Assembly (NCBI RefSeq): GCF_016908515.1
Contig: NZ_JAFBEA010000002.1
Location: 1 to 64,000 of the forward strand
Direction of reading: 5' to 3'
From: Virgibacillus halotolerans
Lineage (GTDB): Bacteria; Bacillota; Bacilli; Bacillales; Amphibacillaceae
Length of the DNA: 64,000 nt
Shown here: one piece after another, positions 53,341-62,272 of the stretch
Layout: every line of letters begins with the position of its first letter
Numbering within the stretch: position 1 is the first letter of the stretch
Translations under genes and position numbers: made by a program
The notes under the pieces: generated by a model
What the model saw: only the letters and a program-made list of their open reading frames with translations
The model's database searches: none
Told to the model about the DNA's origin: nothing

Positions 53341-54471
53341 ATGAAAAATCAATTGTTGATTAATGGAGTTATTATAGACCCTGATCATCCTGAACAAAAA
53401 AATGGTGTGATTGGAATTCAGGAAGGAAGATTTGTAGATCCTTTGCAAATCAATACCGATTTAGCCGAAATAATAGATTTAAAAGGAGCATTTGTAGCAC
53501 CGGGCTTTATAGATATTCATGTACATGTATTTGAAAATCACACCATTTTAGGTGTAAATGCAGATGAGGTAGGTATTACGCAAGGGGTAACTACTATAGT
53601 AGATGCAGGTAGTTCTGGAGTAGATGACTTTTCCACTTTTAGGGAAAATATTATTAATAAAAATGAGACTGAAGTGCTAGCTTTTTTAAATATTTCTCGA
53701 AAAGGGCTTGTTGAAGGAGTACATGAGTTAGAGAACCCTGACGATTTGATGTCCATGTATGAGGCAACACAAATTTTTTCTGATAATCCTTCATTGGTTG
53801 GGATTAAGCTAAGGTTGAGTCGTTCGGTTGTTGGAAAACAAGGTATCTTACCATTATTACACGCAAGAGAAATAGCTGATCAAATTAACATTCCTTTGAT
53901 GGTCCATATTGGGAATCCACCTCCTTATTTACCAGATGTTTTTCCAATCCTAAAAAAAGGAGATATCGTCACACACGCTTTTCATGGAAAAAAATACGGT
54001 ATTTTAGATGAAAATGAAGACCTTATTCAAGAGGCAAAGGATGCATTAGATCGTGGAGTTCTTTTTGATATTGGCCATGGTTCGGCAAGCTTTAGTTACA
54101 ATACATTGGAGAAATTTAAAGAACGCTATCCATACACATTTACTACCAGTACAGATATACACATTCAAAATATAAATGATTCAGTAGGGAGCTTAATGGT
54201 GACAATGACTAAACTCTTGCAATTAGGATACACGTTGCATGATGTAGTTAAAAGTGTAACTGCATTGCCAAAGAACGTACTGAACTTAAAAGATCAAGGA
54301 TCTTTTACATTTGGTACAAGGGGTGATGTGTCTATCTTCCGAATAATACAACAAGAGGCCATTTTAAAAGATGCAGAAGGATACGCAAAAAAGACCTCAC
54401 AATTAATGGATCCAGAAATAACGATTCGTAATGGGAAAATAGTTTGGAAGAAATTATCAACAAATGAATAG
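53341..54471 (+). CDS. Amidohydrolase/deacetylase of the dihydroorotase-like group
   Basis: A 376-residue metallohydrolase with AFVAPGFIDIHVHVF (HxH metal site), a GITQGVTTIVDAGSSG loop, GIKLRLSRSVVGKQ where a lysine may be carbamylated, LMVHIGNPPP, VTHAFHGKKYG and late Asp in TSTDIHIQN. AAGGAGGTGAT supports ATG 53341 rather than the upstream ATG that overlaps it. This subgroup (EF_0837 type, from memory) travels with the SFCGS/DUF4310 proteins. It probably removes an N-acyl group or opens a cyclic amide before DgaE acts. Confidence 0.85.
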   Translation: MKNQLLINGVIIDPDHPEQKNGVIGIQEGRFVDPLQINTDLAEIIDLKGAFVAPGFIDIHVHVFENHTILGVNADEVGITQGVTTIVDAGSSGVDDFSTFRENIINKNETEVLAFLNISRKGLVEGVHELENPDDLMSMYEATQIFSDNPSLVGIKLRLSRSVVGKQGILPLLHAREIADQINIPLMVHIGNPPPYLPDVFPILKKGDIVTHAFHGKKYGILDENEDLIQEAKDALDRGVLFDIGHGSASFSYNTLEKFKERYPYTFTTSTDIHIQNINDSVGSLMVTMTKLLQLGYTLHDVVKSVTALPKNVLNLKDQGSFTFGTRGDVSIFRIIQQEAILKDAEGYAKKTSQLMDPEITIRNGKIVWKKLSTNE

Positions 54472-54501
54472 GTTCACAATAAAAATATGGGGGATATGGA
54501 A

Positions 54502-54864
54502 ATGATTACAGTTGTAATTGCCGATCGATTAGGAAAGGGACAAAATGTAGCAAGAGGCGCGGAGGAAGCAGGAGCAAATGTGATCCTAGTACCAGGTGTA
54601 GGTGCAGATATTAAATTAGGAGATGTAATGAAGGAACATGATGCAGCCTTCGGAATCTCTTTTTGTGGGAGTGGTGGTGCCGGTGCAATTGCGGCACAAA
54701 CTAAACATCAGTATCCTGCGAAGTATGGCATGCGGTCGATTCAGGAGGGAATTACAGCAATTGAAAACGGGAAAAAGGCGCTTGGTTTTGGTTTTATGGA
54801 TTCAGCTGAATTAGGTAAAGCATTGGTCGAAGCTTATAATAAAGAGGCTAAAAAAAGTGAATAA
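54502..54864 (+). CDS. Glycine-rich SFCGS family protein
   Basis: A small soluble protein of 120 residues from ATG 54502 (GGGGGAT upstream). It begins with a Rossmann-like strand and loop MITVVIADRLGKGQNVARGA and has the name-giving ISFCGSGGAGAIAAQTK in the middle, a single cysteine in a glycine-rich loop. Family of unknown function, always near DUF4312/4311/4310. The fold size and lone Cys in a P-loop resemble a PTS EIIB protein; this is inference and not an established role. It overlaps the next gene by 8 nt. Confidence 0.88.
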   Translation: MITVVIADRLGKGQNVARGAEEAGANVILVPGVGADIKLGDVMKEHDAAFGISFCGSGGAGAIAAQTKHQYPAKYGMRSIQEGITAIENGKKALGFGFMDSAELGKALVEAYNKEAKKSE

Positions 54865-55162
54865 AAAGATAACAGATTATATATATGTGCATGGCAAAGG
54901 TTCTTCAAAGAAGAAAGCTGTTAGTCAAGCACTTGCAAAAATTCAATCAGAAGTAATGAGAAAATACCATGATCATATGATTATTCGAGTAGAGCCATTG
55001 GATGTAGAGATATCCAATAGTGAGGAAGAGAAATATATAGAGAAGTTTCTTTTCTTTTTCTTTAAAAGGGAAAAAATAAATGTAAGTGTTGAGTTAAAGA
55101 TAACGGTTTCTCTATTTTTACTGGAATTATGCAGGGAAAACAGAGGAGGGTGGAATGTATAA
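54857..55162 (+). CDS. DUF4312 family protein
   Basis: A basic 101-residue soluble protein starting at GTG within the SFCGS gene end. An N-terminal YIYVHGKGSSKKKAVSQALA includes a histidine (HGKGSSKK), followed by an alternating alpha/beta pattern and a Lys-rich FFFKREKINVSVELKITV. No known function. Its last codons run directly into the DUF4311 ATG, so the two are coupled. The fixed His in the N-terminal motif would be a candidate phosphorylation site if the system is PTS-like. Confidence 0.85.
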   Translation: MNKKITDYIYVHGKGSSKKKAVSQALAKIQSEVMRKYHDHMIIRVEPLDVEISNSEEEKYIEKFLFFFFKREKINVSVELKITVSLFLLELCRENRGGWNV

Positions 55163-55945
55163 ATGACTATTTGGGTTCTAATAAAATCACTCATCATTGG
55201 CGGACTAGTTGGATTTGGTATTGGAGCTGGTGCAGCTAGGATGTATCATATTCCAAAAACACAAGGTATGGGCGCATTTCGTACACTTGGAGAGTTAAAC
55301 GCTTGTCAAGGTGATCCAGCAAGTCACTTCTCGTTTGGTCTTGGTGTTTTCTTTAATGCATGGGCGAATGCCGTTGCAGGCGGTGCCTTGACTGGGGATG
55401 TTGGTCACCGGATTATTCCGAACTGGGCAGCCGCAATATTACTTCTTAAAGGGAAAGATCCGGAAACAACATTGCATAACCCTAGGAAGATGGCAATTAC
55501 TGGTAGTATTGTAGGCGCTTTCGTAGTTGCATTTCTCAATGTAACAGCAGCATCAATACCAAAGTCTTTACAAGATGTTGCTAATGAAGTATTGATACCT
55601 GCAGCTGATTGGTTTTTAAATCCTGTCATGCCAGCAATTTTCTTGTTGGCAGCAATAGACGGTGGCAGAAGAACTGGAATATATGGGACATTATTTGGCG
55701 GGCTAGCACATCTTGTAATGGGGAATGCGGTTCCAGGAATCGTACTAGGGATTTTAATTGGTAAAGGGGTCGATGATACTGGATGGTCTAAGATGTCTAA
55801 GATCATATTTACTGCCGTTGTATTACTTTTTATTTTAAGTGGATTCTTTCGCGGCTTTGATATTGAAATGATCGAATCATTAAATATGACAGTTCCAAAT
55901 TGGTTAATTGGGATACATGAAATATTTGGATATGAGGTGAAGTAA
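55163..55945 (+). CDS. DUF4311 family membrane protein
   Basis: An integral membrane protein of 260 residues with about six hydrophobic segments: LIIGGLVGFGIGAGAARMYH, a Gly-Ala-rich FGLGVFFNAWANAVAGGALT, GSIVGAFVVAFLNVTA, ALLAAIDGGRRTG-like turn (LAAIDGGRRTGIYG), and a terminal helix VVLLFILSGFFRG. The amphipathic motif LGELNACQGDPASHFSFG near residue 45 is strongly polar in a membrane setting and could line a substrate path. It is followed after 1 nt by DUF4310. Function unknown; the pair is likely the permease. Confidence 0.87.
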   Translation: MTIWVLIKSLIIGGLVGFGIGAGAARMYHIPKTQGMGAFRTLGELNACQGDPASHFSFGLGVFFNAWANAVAGGALTGDVGHRIIPNWAAAILLLKGKDPETTLHNPRKMAITGSIVGAFVVAFLNVTAASIPKSLQDVANEVLIPAADWFLNPVMPAIFLLAAIDGGRRTGIYGTLFGGLAHLVMGNAVPGIVLGILIGKGVDDTGWSKMSKIIFTAVVLLFILSGFFRGFDIEMIESLNMTVPNWLIGIHEIFGYEVK

Positions 55946-55946
55946 C

Positions 55947-56609
55947 TTGGAAAATCAAATAAACAATGAAAAATTACTTAAAAATGATTTTTGGTATGCT
56001 GATTGGTCATTTCCAATATTAACAGCACTTCTTGCTTCAGGAATTTTTTCTGGGACACATATGTATTATGTGCATGGAACAGGCGTTTTTAATGAAATTT
56101 CAATTTTGGCTATGTTGAAGGTAGGAATGGAAGGCGGGGGATATGGCGCCGCCGCTGCGTTTGGAGCAAGTTTTCTTTTCGCTAGGATTTTAGAAGGTTC
56201 ACTTGTAGGAATACTGGATGTTGGTGGATCTATGATGACTGGAATCGGGATTGGTGTGCCAGCTCTTATTCTAGCTACTGGGTTCACACTTCCATTAACT
56301 AGTTTTCCTGTTGCGTTGATTACAGGTGCACTATTGGGATTATTAATAGGTTTTATTATTGTAACCGTACGTAAATTTACTGTAGGTCAGGGTGGATCAA
56401 CATACGGAGCAGATATTTTGATGGGTGCTGGAAATCAATCTGGGCGCTTTTTCGGACCGCTTATTATTATCAGTGCATGTGCAGCTTCAATTCCAGTTGG
56501 GATTGGCTCTATATTAGGAGCATTAATATTTTATGCTATGGATAAGCCAATTATTGGTGGTGCTATTCTTGGTGCAATGTTTTTAGGCTTTTTCTTCCCA
56601 ATTGCTTAG
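55947..56609 (+). CDS. DUF4310 family membrane protein
   Basis: A 220-residue membrane protein starting at TTG behind GAGGTGA. About six helices; glycine-rich motifs GGYGAAAAFGASFLFARI, ILDVGGSMMTGIGIGVPALI and QGGSTYGADILMGAGNQSGR. The polar GNQSGRFFGPL segment would be the counterpart to the polar motif of DUF4311. The two proteins probably form one transporter. Confidence 0.87.
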   Translation: MENQINNEKLLKNDFWYADWSFPILTALLASGIFSGTHMYYVHGTGVFNEISILAMLKVGMEGGGYGAAAAFGASFLFARILEGSLVGILDVGGSMMTGIGIGVPALILATGFTLPLTSFPVALITGALLGLLIGFIIVTVRKFTVGQGGSTYGADILMGAGNQSGRFFGPLIIISACAASIPVGIGSILGALIFYAMDKPIIGGAILGAMFLGFFFPIA

Positions 56610-56632
56610 CTTGATGAAATGAGATGTGAAAA

Positions 56633-57742
56633 ATGGATATTAATAAAAAACTAAAATTACAAAAGGTAATCAATGCTTCCGGAAAGATGACTAAATTAGG
56701 TGTTTCAGGAGTCAGTGACGAAGTAGCAGAAACAGTTAGTCATGCTTTAAAAAGTTATTTCCATATAAACGAAATGATGATTGCTGTGGGACGTGTTGTT
56801 GCAGATGTAACAGGATCTGAAGATGGTTGTCCAACGGTGGGGGCGGCAGCGGGAATTTCGATTGCAACTGCAGCTATTATTACGGAAGGTAAGAATGATC
56901 TAGTTGCACGTATGCCGGATTCGAATGGATTAAAGAATGAAATTTTAATCCCAAAAGGGCATATCATTAATTTTGGTGCAGATATTCGACAAATGATAAA
57001 ACTCGGTGGTGGAATTCCAGTGGAGGTTGGTACGAAAAAAGCTTTAAATGTACTTGATATTGAATCATCAATTACACCACAAACAGCAGCACTTATTTAT
57101 GTGAAGTCTCATTCTATCGCAAATTATAATATGGCCCCTATTGAACAAATACTTGATGTTGCACATAAATATGGATTACCTTTGATCGTTGATGCAGCAG
57201 CTGAATATGATTTTAAAAAATATATTTCTATGGGTGTTGATATTGTAATCTATAGTGGCGCAAAGGCCTTGGCTGGACCAACCTCTGGTTTTGTTTGTGG
57301 TAAATCATTTCACATGGAAGCATGTCGCGCACAATATAATGGAATTGCCCGAGCAATGAAAATTGGCAAAGAAGGAATGGCAGGTTTAGTAGCTGCATTA
57401 TTAGAATACCCTAATAGAGTGATGACCGAGGTAGAACAAATCAACAAGTTAAATATAATTAAGGGGATATTGGGTGTCATTTCAGGTATTAGGTATATCA
57501 TTATTCAAGATGAGGCTGGGCGAGAGATATATCGAGGACGTATAGAGGTAATTGAAGATGAAGCAAACCTATCTGCTATAGGTTTGCAGCAAGCTTTGTT
57601 GGAAAGTGATCCTTCTATTGTATTAAGGAGCCAAAAGCAAAAAGAAGGTATTCTTGATATTGATCCACGTGACTTAAGAAAAGGACAGGAAAAAGAGATA
57701 GCATTTAGAATTAAAAATATAGTTGAAGGAGCGACTAAATAA
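56633..57742 (+). CDS. DgaE-type PLP enzyme (copy 2)
   Basis: A 369-residue paralogue of the enzyme at 51454, about half identical by eye. It has INASGKMTKLGVSGV, TGSEDGCPTVGAAAGI, RMPDSNGLKNEILI, Asp187 in LIVDAAAEYDF and the PLP Lys211 in VIYSGAKALAGPTSGF. Differences from copy 1 lie at the probable substrate positions (GGKALGG against GAKALAG; HHAVQKGM against HSIANYNM). Both should be active. It may handle another epimer or perform a different PLP reaction. Last gene of the operon; a terminator follows at 57918. Confidence 0.88.
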   Translation: MDINKKLKLQKVINASGKMTKLGVSGVSDEVAETVSHALKSYFHINEMMIAVGRVVADVTGSEDGCPTVGAAAGISIATAAIITEGKNDLVARMPDSNGLKNEILIPKGHIINFGADIRQMIKLGGGIPVEVGTKKALNVLDIESSITPQTAALIYVKSHSIANYNMAPIEQILDVAHKYGLPLIVDAAAEYDFKKYISMGVDIVIYSGAKALAGPTSGFVCGKSFHMEACRAQYNGIARAMKIGKEGMAGLVAALLEYPNRVMTEVEQINKLNIIKGILGVISGIRYIIIQDEAGREIYRGRIEVIEDEANLSAIGLQQALLESDPSIVLRSQKQKEGILDIDPRDLRKGQEKEIAFRIKNIVEGATK

Positions 57743-57917
57743 CATAAATTAGGCTTGTCACATAAGGTGTGAAGTTAAAAGTTACTCAATGTATTTTAAA
57801 TTCCACTTTTTAAGATTTTCAAGGAAAAGTAGTTGGTTTATAATCATTGACTAGTTTTAGGTATGGCCACCTTCCCATTTTGTTTTAAGTTATTTCATTC
57901 GTAAAGTAATACTTTCA

Positions 57918-57952
57918 ATAGAGCATTCTTGTAAAGGAATGCTCTATTTAGT
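57918..57952 (+). terminator. Terminator of the SFCGS-type operon
   Basis: atagagcattc and gaatgctctat around 8 nt, then a short T-rich tail. Confidence 0.7.
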
Positions 57953-58220
57953 TATCTTCCGAAAGCAGTTGCCAAATAATCTATCATAATCGCGTGGCAC
58001 TGTATTCTCTACTTCTGCAAGTTGATATTTATATTCAGCTATATCAAACAAAACCTCCAAGTGGAGAATGAAATAGAATCGTTTGTGAATCCAAATCTGT
58101 CATGTCCTTTTCAAAAGGCAACTATATGACTTTCTTCTCCATCCACCGAATAACTTCTCTAACAGTGTTCCTTGAGTGACTATAACTTGAAGCCATCCCC
58201 CTTTGCTTGACTTTTTGCAC
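57944..58220 (-). pseudogene. istA: IS21-family IstA remnant with an unidentified tail
   Basis: On the reverse strand from about 58220 the frame reads VQKVKQRGMASSYSHSRNTV, REVIRWMEKKVI and a stop, then LPFEKDMTDLDSQTILFHS. The QRGMASSxxHSRNTVREV stretch is the IstA helix-turn-helix. After a frame change it continues as EVLFDIAEYKYQLAEVENTV and PRDYDRLFGNCFRK up to a stop at 57944, which I cannot name. It is opposite in orientation to the remnants at 737 and 21350. Confidence 0.65.
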
Positions 58221-58274
58221 TTTAATGAATCAAAAAGGTGTTACATTGGTTCAATTCAATGGTTGTAATGAATG

Positions 58275-58818
<544 letters not shown>

Positions 58819-59507
58819 TAATGAATAGGGAAACCAACCTTAAACTATTCCGATCGGTTTAAATTGAATGTCCGGTTTTCTATTTTAAATAAAATGATAG
58901 AACATAGAAGGCCTGTAGTGTATTCAAGTGTTGAATGTGCTGCAGGTGTTTTAAATGGCTAGTGTAGAGCTTATTTATGCTTGTTTGATGCAACATAAAA
59001 GTAGAGCGTATTGCAACCAAAATTTTAGAAGTTTGAGGAGACTTTATCTAAAAAAAATCTTTTTGTGTCATGACAAGGGGGCACATTACAGCTTGCAGAT
59101 ATTCCTCCCCACGACTTTACTTGCATAGATAAGCGTGTATTAGATATATTATTTGTCAGGGGTCTCTTAAGGATCATGTATTTCTCAAGACACTTAATAC
59201 GCAAATAAAACCAACTAACAGGCAGGGTCCCTGATAAAGTAAAAGGATTCAAAAGCATCAACATCTCCAACCCACATATCTCCAGAAACAACCCAAAAAA
59301 ATCAAGCTTCGATCAGCTTTCAAAGTTAAAATCGGCCAATTCTAGCATGGCTGATATATATACCCTTGTCCACGCAATTGATACATTCGGATAATAAGAG
59401 TAAGACCTACTTTCCTGGAAAGCACCGCAATATACTCATAGATTCTCCATTTTCACTATCATTATTTTTCCTTTTTCATAAATCTGCATAAAACTACAAA
59501 TTAATTT
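58819..59507. other. Intergenic region with no recognised gene
   Basis: About 690 bases behind the epsN fragment. A reverse-strand open frame at 59025-59291 lacks a ribosome site and family similarity. The region looks like decayed sequence; its last 100 bases contain the control region of the sorbitol operon. Confidence 0.35.
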
Positions 59508-59521
59508 TGAAAGCGTTAAGA
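59508..59521 (+). promoter_or_regulatory. cre site of the sorbitol operon
   Basis: tgaaagcgttaaga matches the cre consensus at 13 of 14 positions, 42 bp before the first gene. Confidence 0.65.
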
Positions 59522-59562
59522 AATATAATAGCAATAGAAGAAGAGAAATTGGAGGCATAATA

Positions 59563-60360
59563 ATGACAAATAATTGGTTAGATATAGATAATAAAGTAGT
59601 CATTGTAACAGGTGGTTCATCTGGTATTGGCAGACAAATTGTCCATACGCTTTTGGATAATAATGCGATTGTGTATAACACAGACTTACGTGACAATCCG
59701 GTTAATCATCCGCGTTATCACTTTAAAGAAACCGATGTTACAGATGAGGGAGCGGTTCGCAGTACAGTAGCATCTATTTTAGAAGAAGAAAAAAAAATTG
59801 ATGTATTGGTGAATAATGCAGGGATTAACTTACCAAGACTCTTAGTAGATGCAAAAGGTGAGAAGCCGGAATATGAAATTAATATGAAGGATTTAGACCT
59901 TATGCTTGGCGTTAACTTAAAAGGACCCGTTCTTTTTAGCCAAGAGGTATCTCGTTATTTTGTTAAAGCGAAAAAAGGTGTTATCATCAATATCTCTAGT
60001 GAAGCTGGACAAGAAGGCTCAGAGGGCCAAAGTATTTATTCCGCAACCAAAGCAGCATTAATTGGCTTTACAAGAAGCTGGGCAAAGGAATTAGGAAAGC
60101 ATAATATTCGTGTGGTCGCCATTGCACCAGGGATCCTAGAAGAAACAGGGCTAAGAACGCCGCAATATGAAGAAGCATTAGCATATACGCGAAACACAAC
60201 TGTAGACCAATTAAATGGTGATTATTCGAAATCAATCCCAATTCGACGCGTCGGTCAATTAACGGAGGTTGCTGAATTAGTGTGTTATCTTAGCTCTGAG
60301 AAATCAAGTTATATCACAGGCACAACAATCAACATCTCTGGTGGAAAATCAAGAGGTTAA
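59563..60360 (+). CDS. Sorbitol-6-phosphate 2-dehydrogenase (SDR)
   Basis: This enzyme oxidises sorbitol 6-phosphate to fructose 6-phosphate. The 265-residue SDR has VTGGSSGIGRQIV, VYNTDLRDN (Asp for NAD), VNNAGINLPRLLVDAKGE, INISSEAGQEGSEGQSIYSA with catalytic Ser and Tyr, the TKAALIG Lys, PGILEETGLRTPQYEEALAY and a final GGKSRG. The long segment after PGILEETGLRTP is typical of the Gram-positive sorbitol/sorbose-6-phosphate dehydrogenases (GutF/SorD type). It opens the sorbitol PTS operon. Confidence 0.88.
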   Translation: MTNNWLDIDNKVVIVTGGSSGIGRQIVHTLLDNNAIVYNTDLRDNPVNHPRYHFKETDVTDEGAVRSTVASILEEEKKIDVLVNNAGINLPRLLVDAKGEKPEYEINMKDLDLMLGVNLKGPVLFSQEVSRYFVKAKKGVIINISSEAGQEGSEGQSIYSATKAALIGFTRSWAKELGKHNIRVVAIAPGILEETGLRTPQYEEALAYTRNTTVDQLNGDYSKSIPIRRVGQLTEVAELVCYLSSEKSSYITGTTINISGGKSRG

Positions 60361-60385
60361 ACCTCATTAGAATAGGGGGGAAGTT

Positions 60386-62269
60386 ATGGAGCTAAATAAA
60401 AAGCATTTGGAAATTGTAGAAGTACTTATGTCGGAAAATGTTTCAGCTGAAAAACTTTCCCATCTAATGAAGATATCGCAAAGGACTTTATCCAACTATG
60501 TAGGCCAAATCAATGATTATTTTGAAGGCACTTCCAACATTATAAAAGAGTATCATATCCTATCTATCCTCATCTATGATGAAGAACGATTTTTAGATAG
60601 ATTATCGGTCTTGCGACAAGAAATGAATAGTAATGAGGAGGAATTGAAAGATAGGCCAGATGCCGTCTTTCATCACTTGTTGGAACACAAGCAGCGTACA
60701 ATTGATGATATTGCTGAAGCACTCTATTTAAGCAAAAGTGTTGTGAATAACATTGTGAGGGATTTGAAGGTTAAATTACAATCTTATCCACTGAATATTA
60801 AAGGAACTCAAAATGTTGGGTTGCGTTTAGAAGGAAATGAATTCACTATTCGTAAAGTAATTATTGAACAGTTTCCTACACATTATCAATCAGTATTCAT
60901 TCCAGAGAAAATCGAGCAACATTTATCAAATTTGAAAAAGAAATTTACTTTAGATGAATCTTCTTTTTCAAGACTCCGATTGGCTGTGCAGGTGACCCTT
61001 TCCAGATTAAATGATGGACACTTGATAGAGGAAGAATTAGATATTGATCGCCAAGTGTTTGAATCAGCGGATTTTAAAAGCTTTCAACCGTTAAAGGAAG
61101 AAATAGCGCATAATTATCCCATCAAAAATTCAAATCAGGAAATCTTTCTTATTGTACTTCAATTACTCGGGCGCAGAGCTTCGATTATCGATGAAATGAT
61201 AAATGAACGTGAACATTCCATGTTGGAGCGGATTATTAAACAAACGATTGAGGATATCAATTATTATTACACCATTAAGATTGATGAAGCAATGTTCAGT
61301 AAAGACATCCAACTGCATATCAAGTATTTAATCAATCGATTGCTTTTTGATGTCAAAGTAAATAATACCTTGGTTGACAATGTACAACAACGTTTTCCGT
61401 TTGCTTATGAATTATCCAGTGTATTAGCAGAAAATATTAAAAAAGAAATTAATATGGATGTTCCGATTAATGAGCTAGATTTTCTATCGTTATATTTCAG
61501 CGTTTACTTGGAGCAATTGGAACAGCAAATTCGAGAAATTCAGTCGGTTGCGATTATTACCAATGGAGGGTTAAGTACGTCGAAACTTTTAAAGGTTAAT
61601 TTACAAAGAATCTTCGGCAACCATATAGAAATTGTAGTTTTTAATGAAGATGCACTTGAAAATGACGAAATTAAACATTTTGATTTAATTATATCTACGA
61701 TTTGGACAAGTCGTTTGTTTAATAAAGTGATCTATATTGAGAATATCTTGGATACGCAATTAATGAAATTAAAAATTGAGCAATTCTTGGTTTACAAAGA
61801 TGTTAGGAATAAAAAACTGTTCAATCAAAGTGTCATTGTTGATTTTACTGAGGAGAAAGACTTTTATCATATCGATCAATCTAGTGATTATCAGGAAGTG
61901 ATACGCTTTCTATCTGAGGAATTGGCTCGAGAAGGAAAGGTAGATAACACATTTACAGAAAGAATTATCGCACGAGAACATGCTAAATCGACTGTGACAG
62001 GGAAACTAGGTTTTCCACATGTGAGCCACAATCAACACGGGATATTTGTCAAAATTGCTTTGATAAATACGCCATTAGATGATTATCAGGATGTTAAAAT
62101 CGTTATCTTATTAGCTACACCTGATCAGGCAGGTAATGAGGCGGCCCTTATTAGACTATATGAGGAAGTATTAGCGATTACTACGAATAGCTATCTGCTC
62201 AATAAGGTGACGAAAGATACGAATTACGCATCGTTTGCGCATATTTTAAATAAAGAAATGAGGAAATAG
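60386..62269 (+). CDS. PRD-type regulator of the sorbitol operon
   Basis: A 627-residue regulator: N-terminal helix-turn-helix (SAEKLSHLMKISQRTLSNYV), second HTH (TIDDIAEALYLSKSVVNNIV, about 105-125), two PRDs (about 190-420), an EIIB-Gat-like domain with the P-loop IITNGGLSTSKLLK, and a C-terminal EIIA-like domain (ARENAKST-like AREHAKSTVTGKLGFPHV). The EIIB-like loop has Asn instead of the usual Cys, so it is probably not phosphorylated there, while His in the EIIA part is kept. It lies between the dehydrogenase and gutM, the usual Gram-positive glucitol layout. Confidence 0.88.
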   Translation: MELNKKHLEIVEVLMSENVSAEKLSHLMKISQRTLSNYVGQINDYFEGTSNIIKEYHILSILIYDEERFLDRLSVLRQEMNSNEEELKDRPDAVFHHLLEHKQRTIDDIAEALYLSKSVVNNIVRDLKVKLQSYPLNIKGTQNVGLRLEGNEFTIRKVIIEQFPTHYQSVFIPEKIEQHLSNLKKKFTLDESSFSRLRLAVQVTLSRLNDGHLIEEELDIDRQVFESADFKSFQPLKEEIAHNYPIKNSNQEIFLIVLQLLGRRASIIDEMINEREHSMLERIIKQTIEDINYYYTIKIDEAMFSKDIQLHIKYLINRLLFDVKVNNTLVDNVQQRFPFAYELSSVLAENIKKEINMDVPINELDFLSLYFSVYLEQLEQQIREIQSVAIITNGGLSTSKLLKVNLQRIFGNHIEIVVFNEDALENDEIKHFDLIISTIWTSRLFNKVIYIENILDTQLMKLKIEQFLVYKDVRNKKLFNQSVIVDFTEEKDFYHIDQSSDYQEVIRFLSEELAREGKVDNTFTERIIAREHAKSTVTGKLGFPHVSHNQHGIFVKIALINTPLDDYQDVKIVILLATPDQAGNEAALIRLYEEVLAITTNSYLLNKVTKDTNYASFAHILNKEMRK

Positions 62270-62272
62270 CGT

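Noticed and set aside
59025-59291. Reverse-strand open frame of 88 codons between the epsN fragment and the sorbitol operon
   Set aside because: No ribosome site and no recognisable domain; the region looks decayed.
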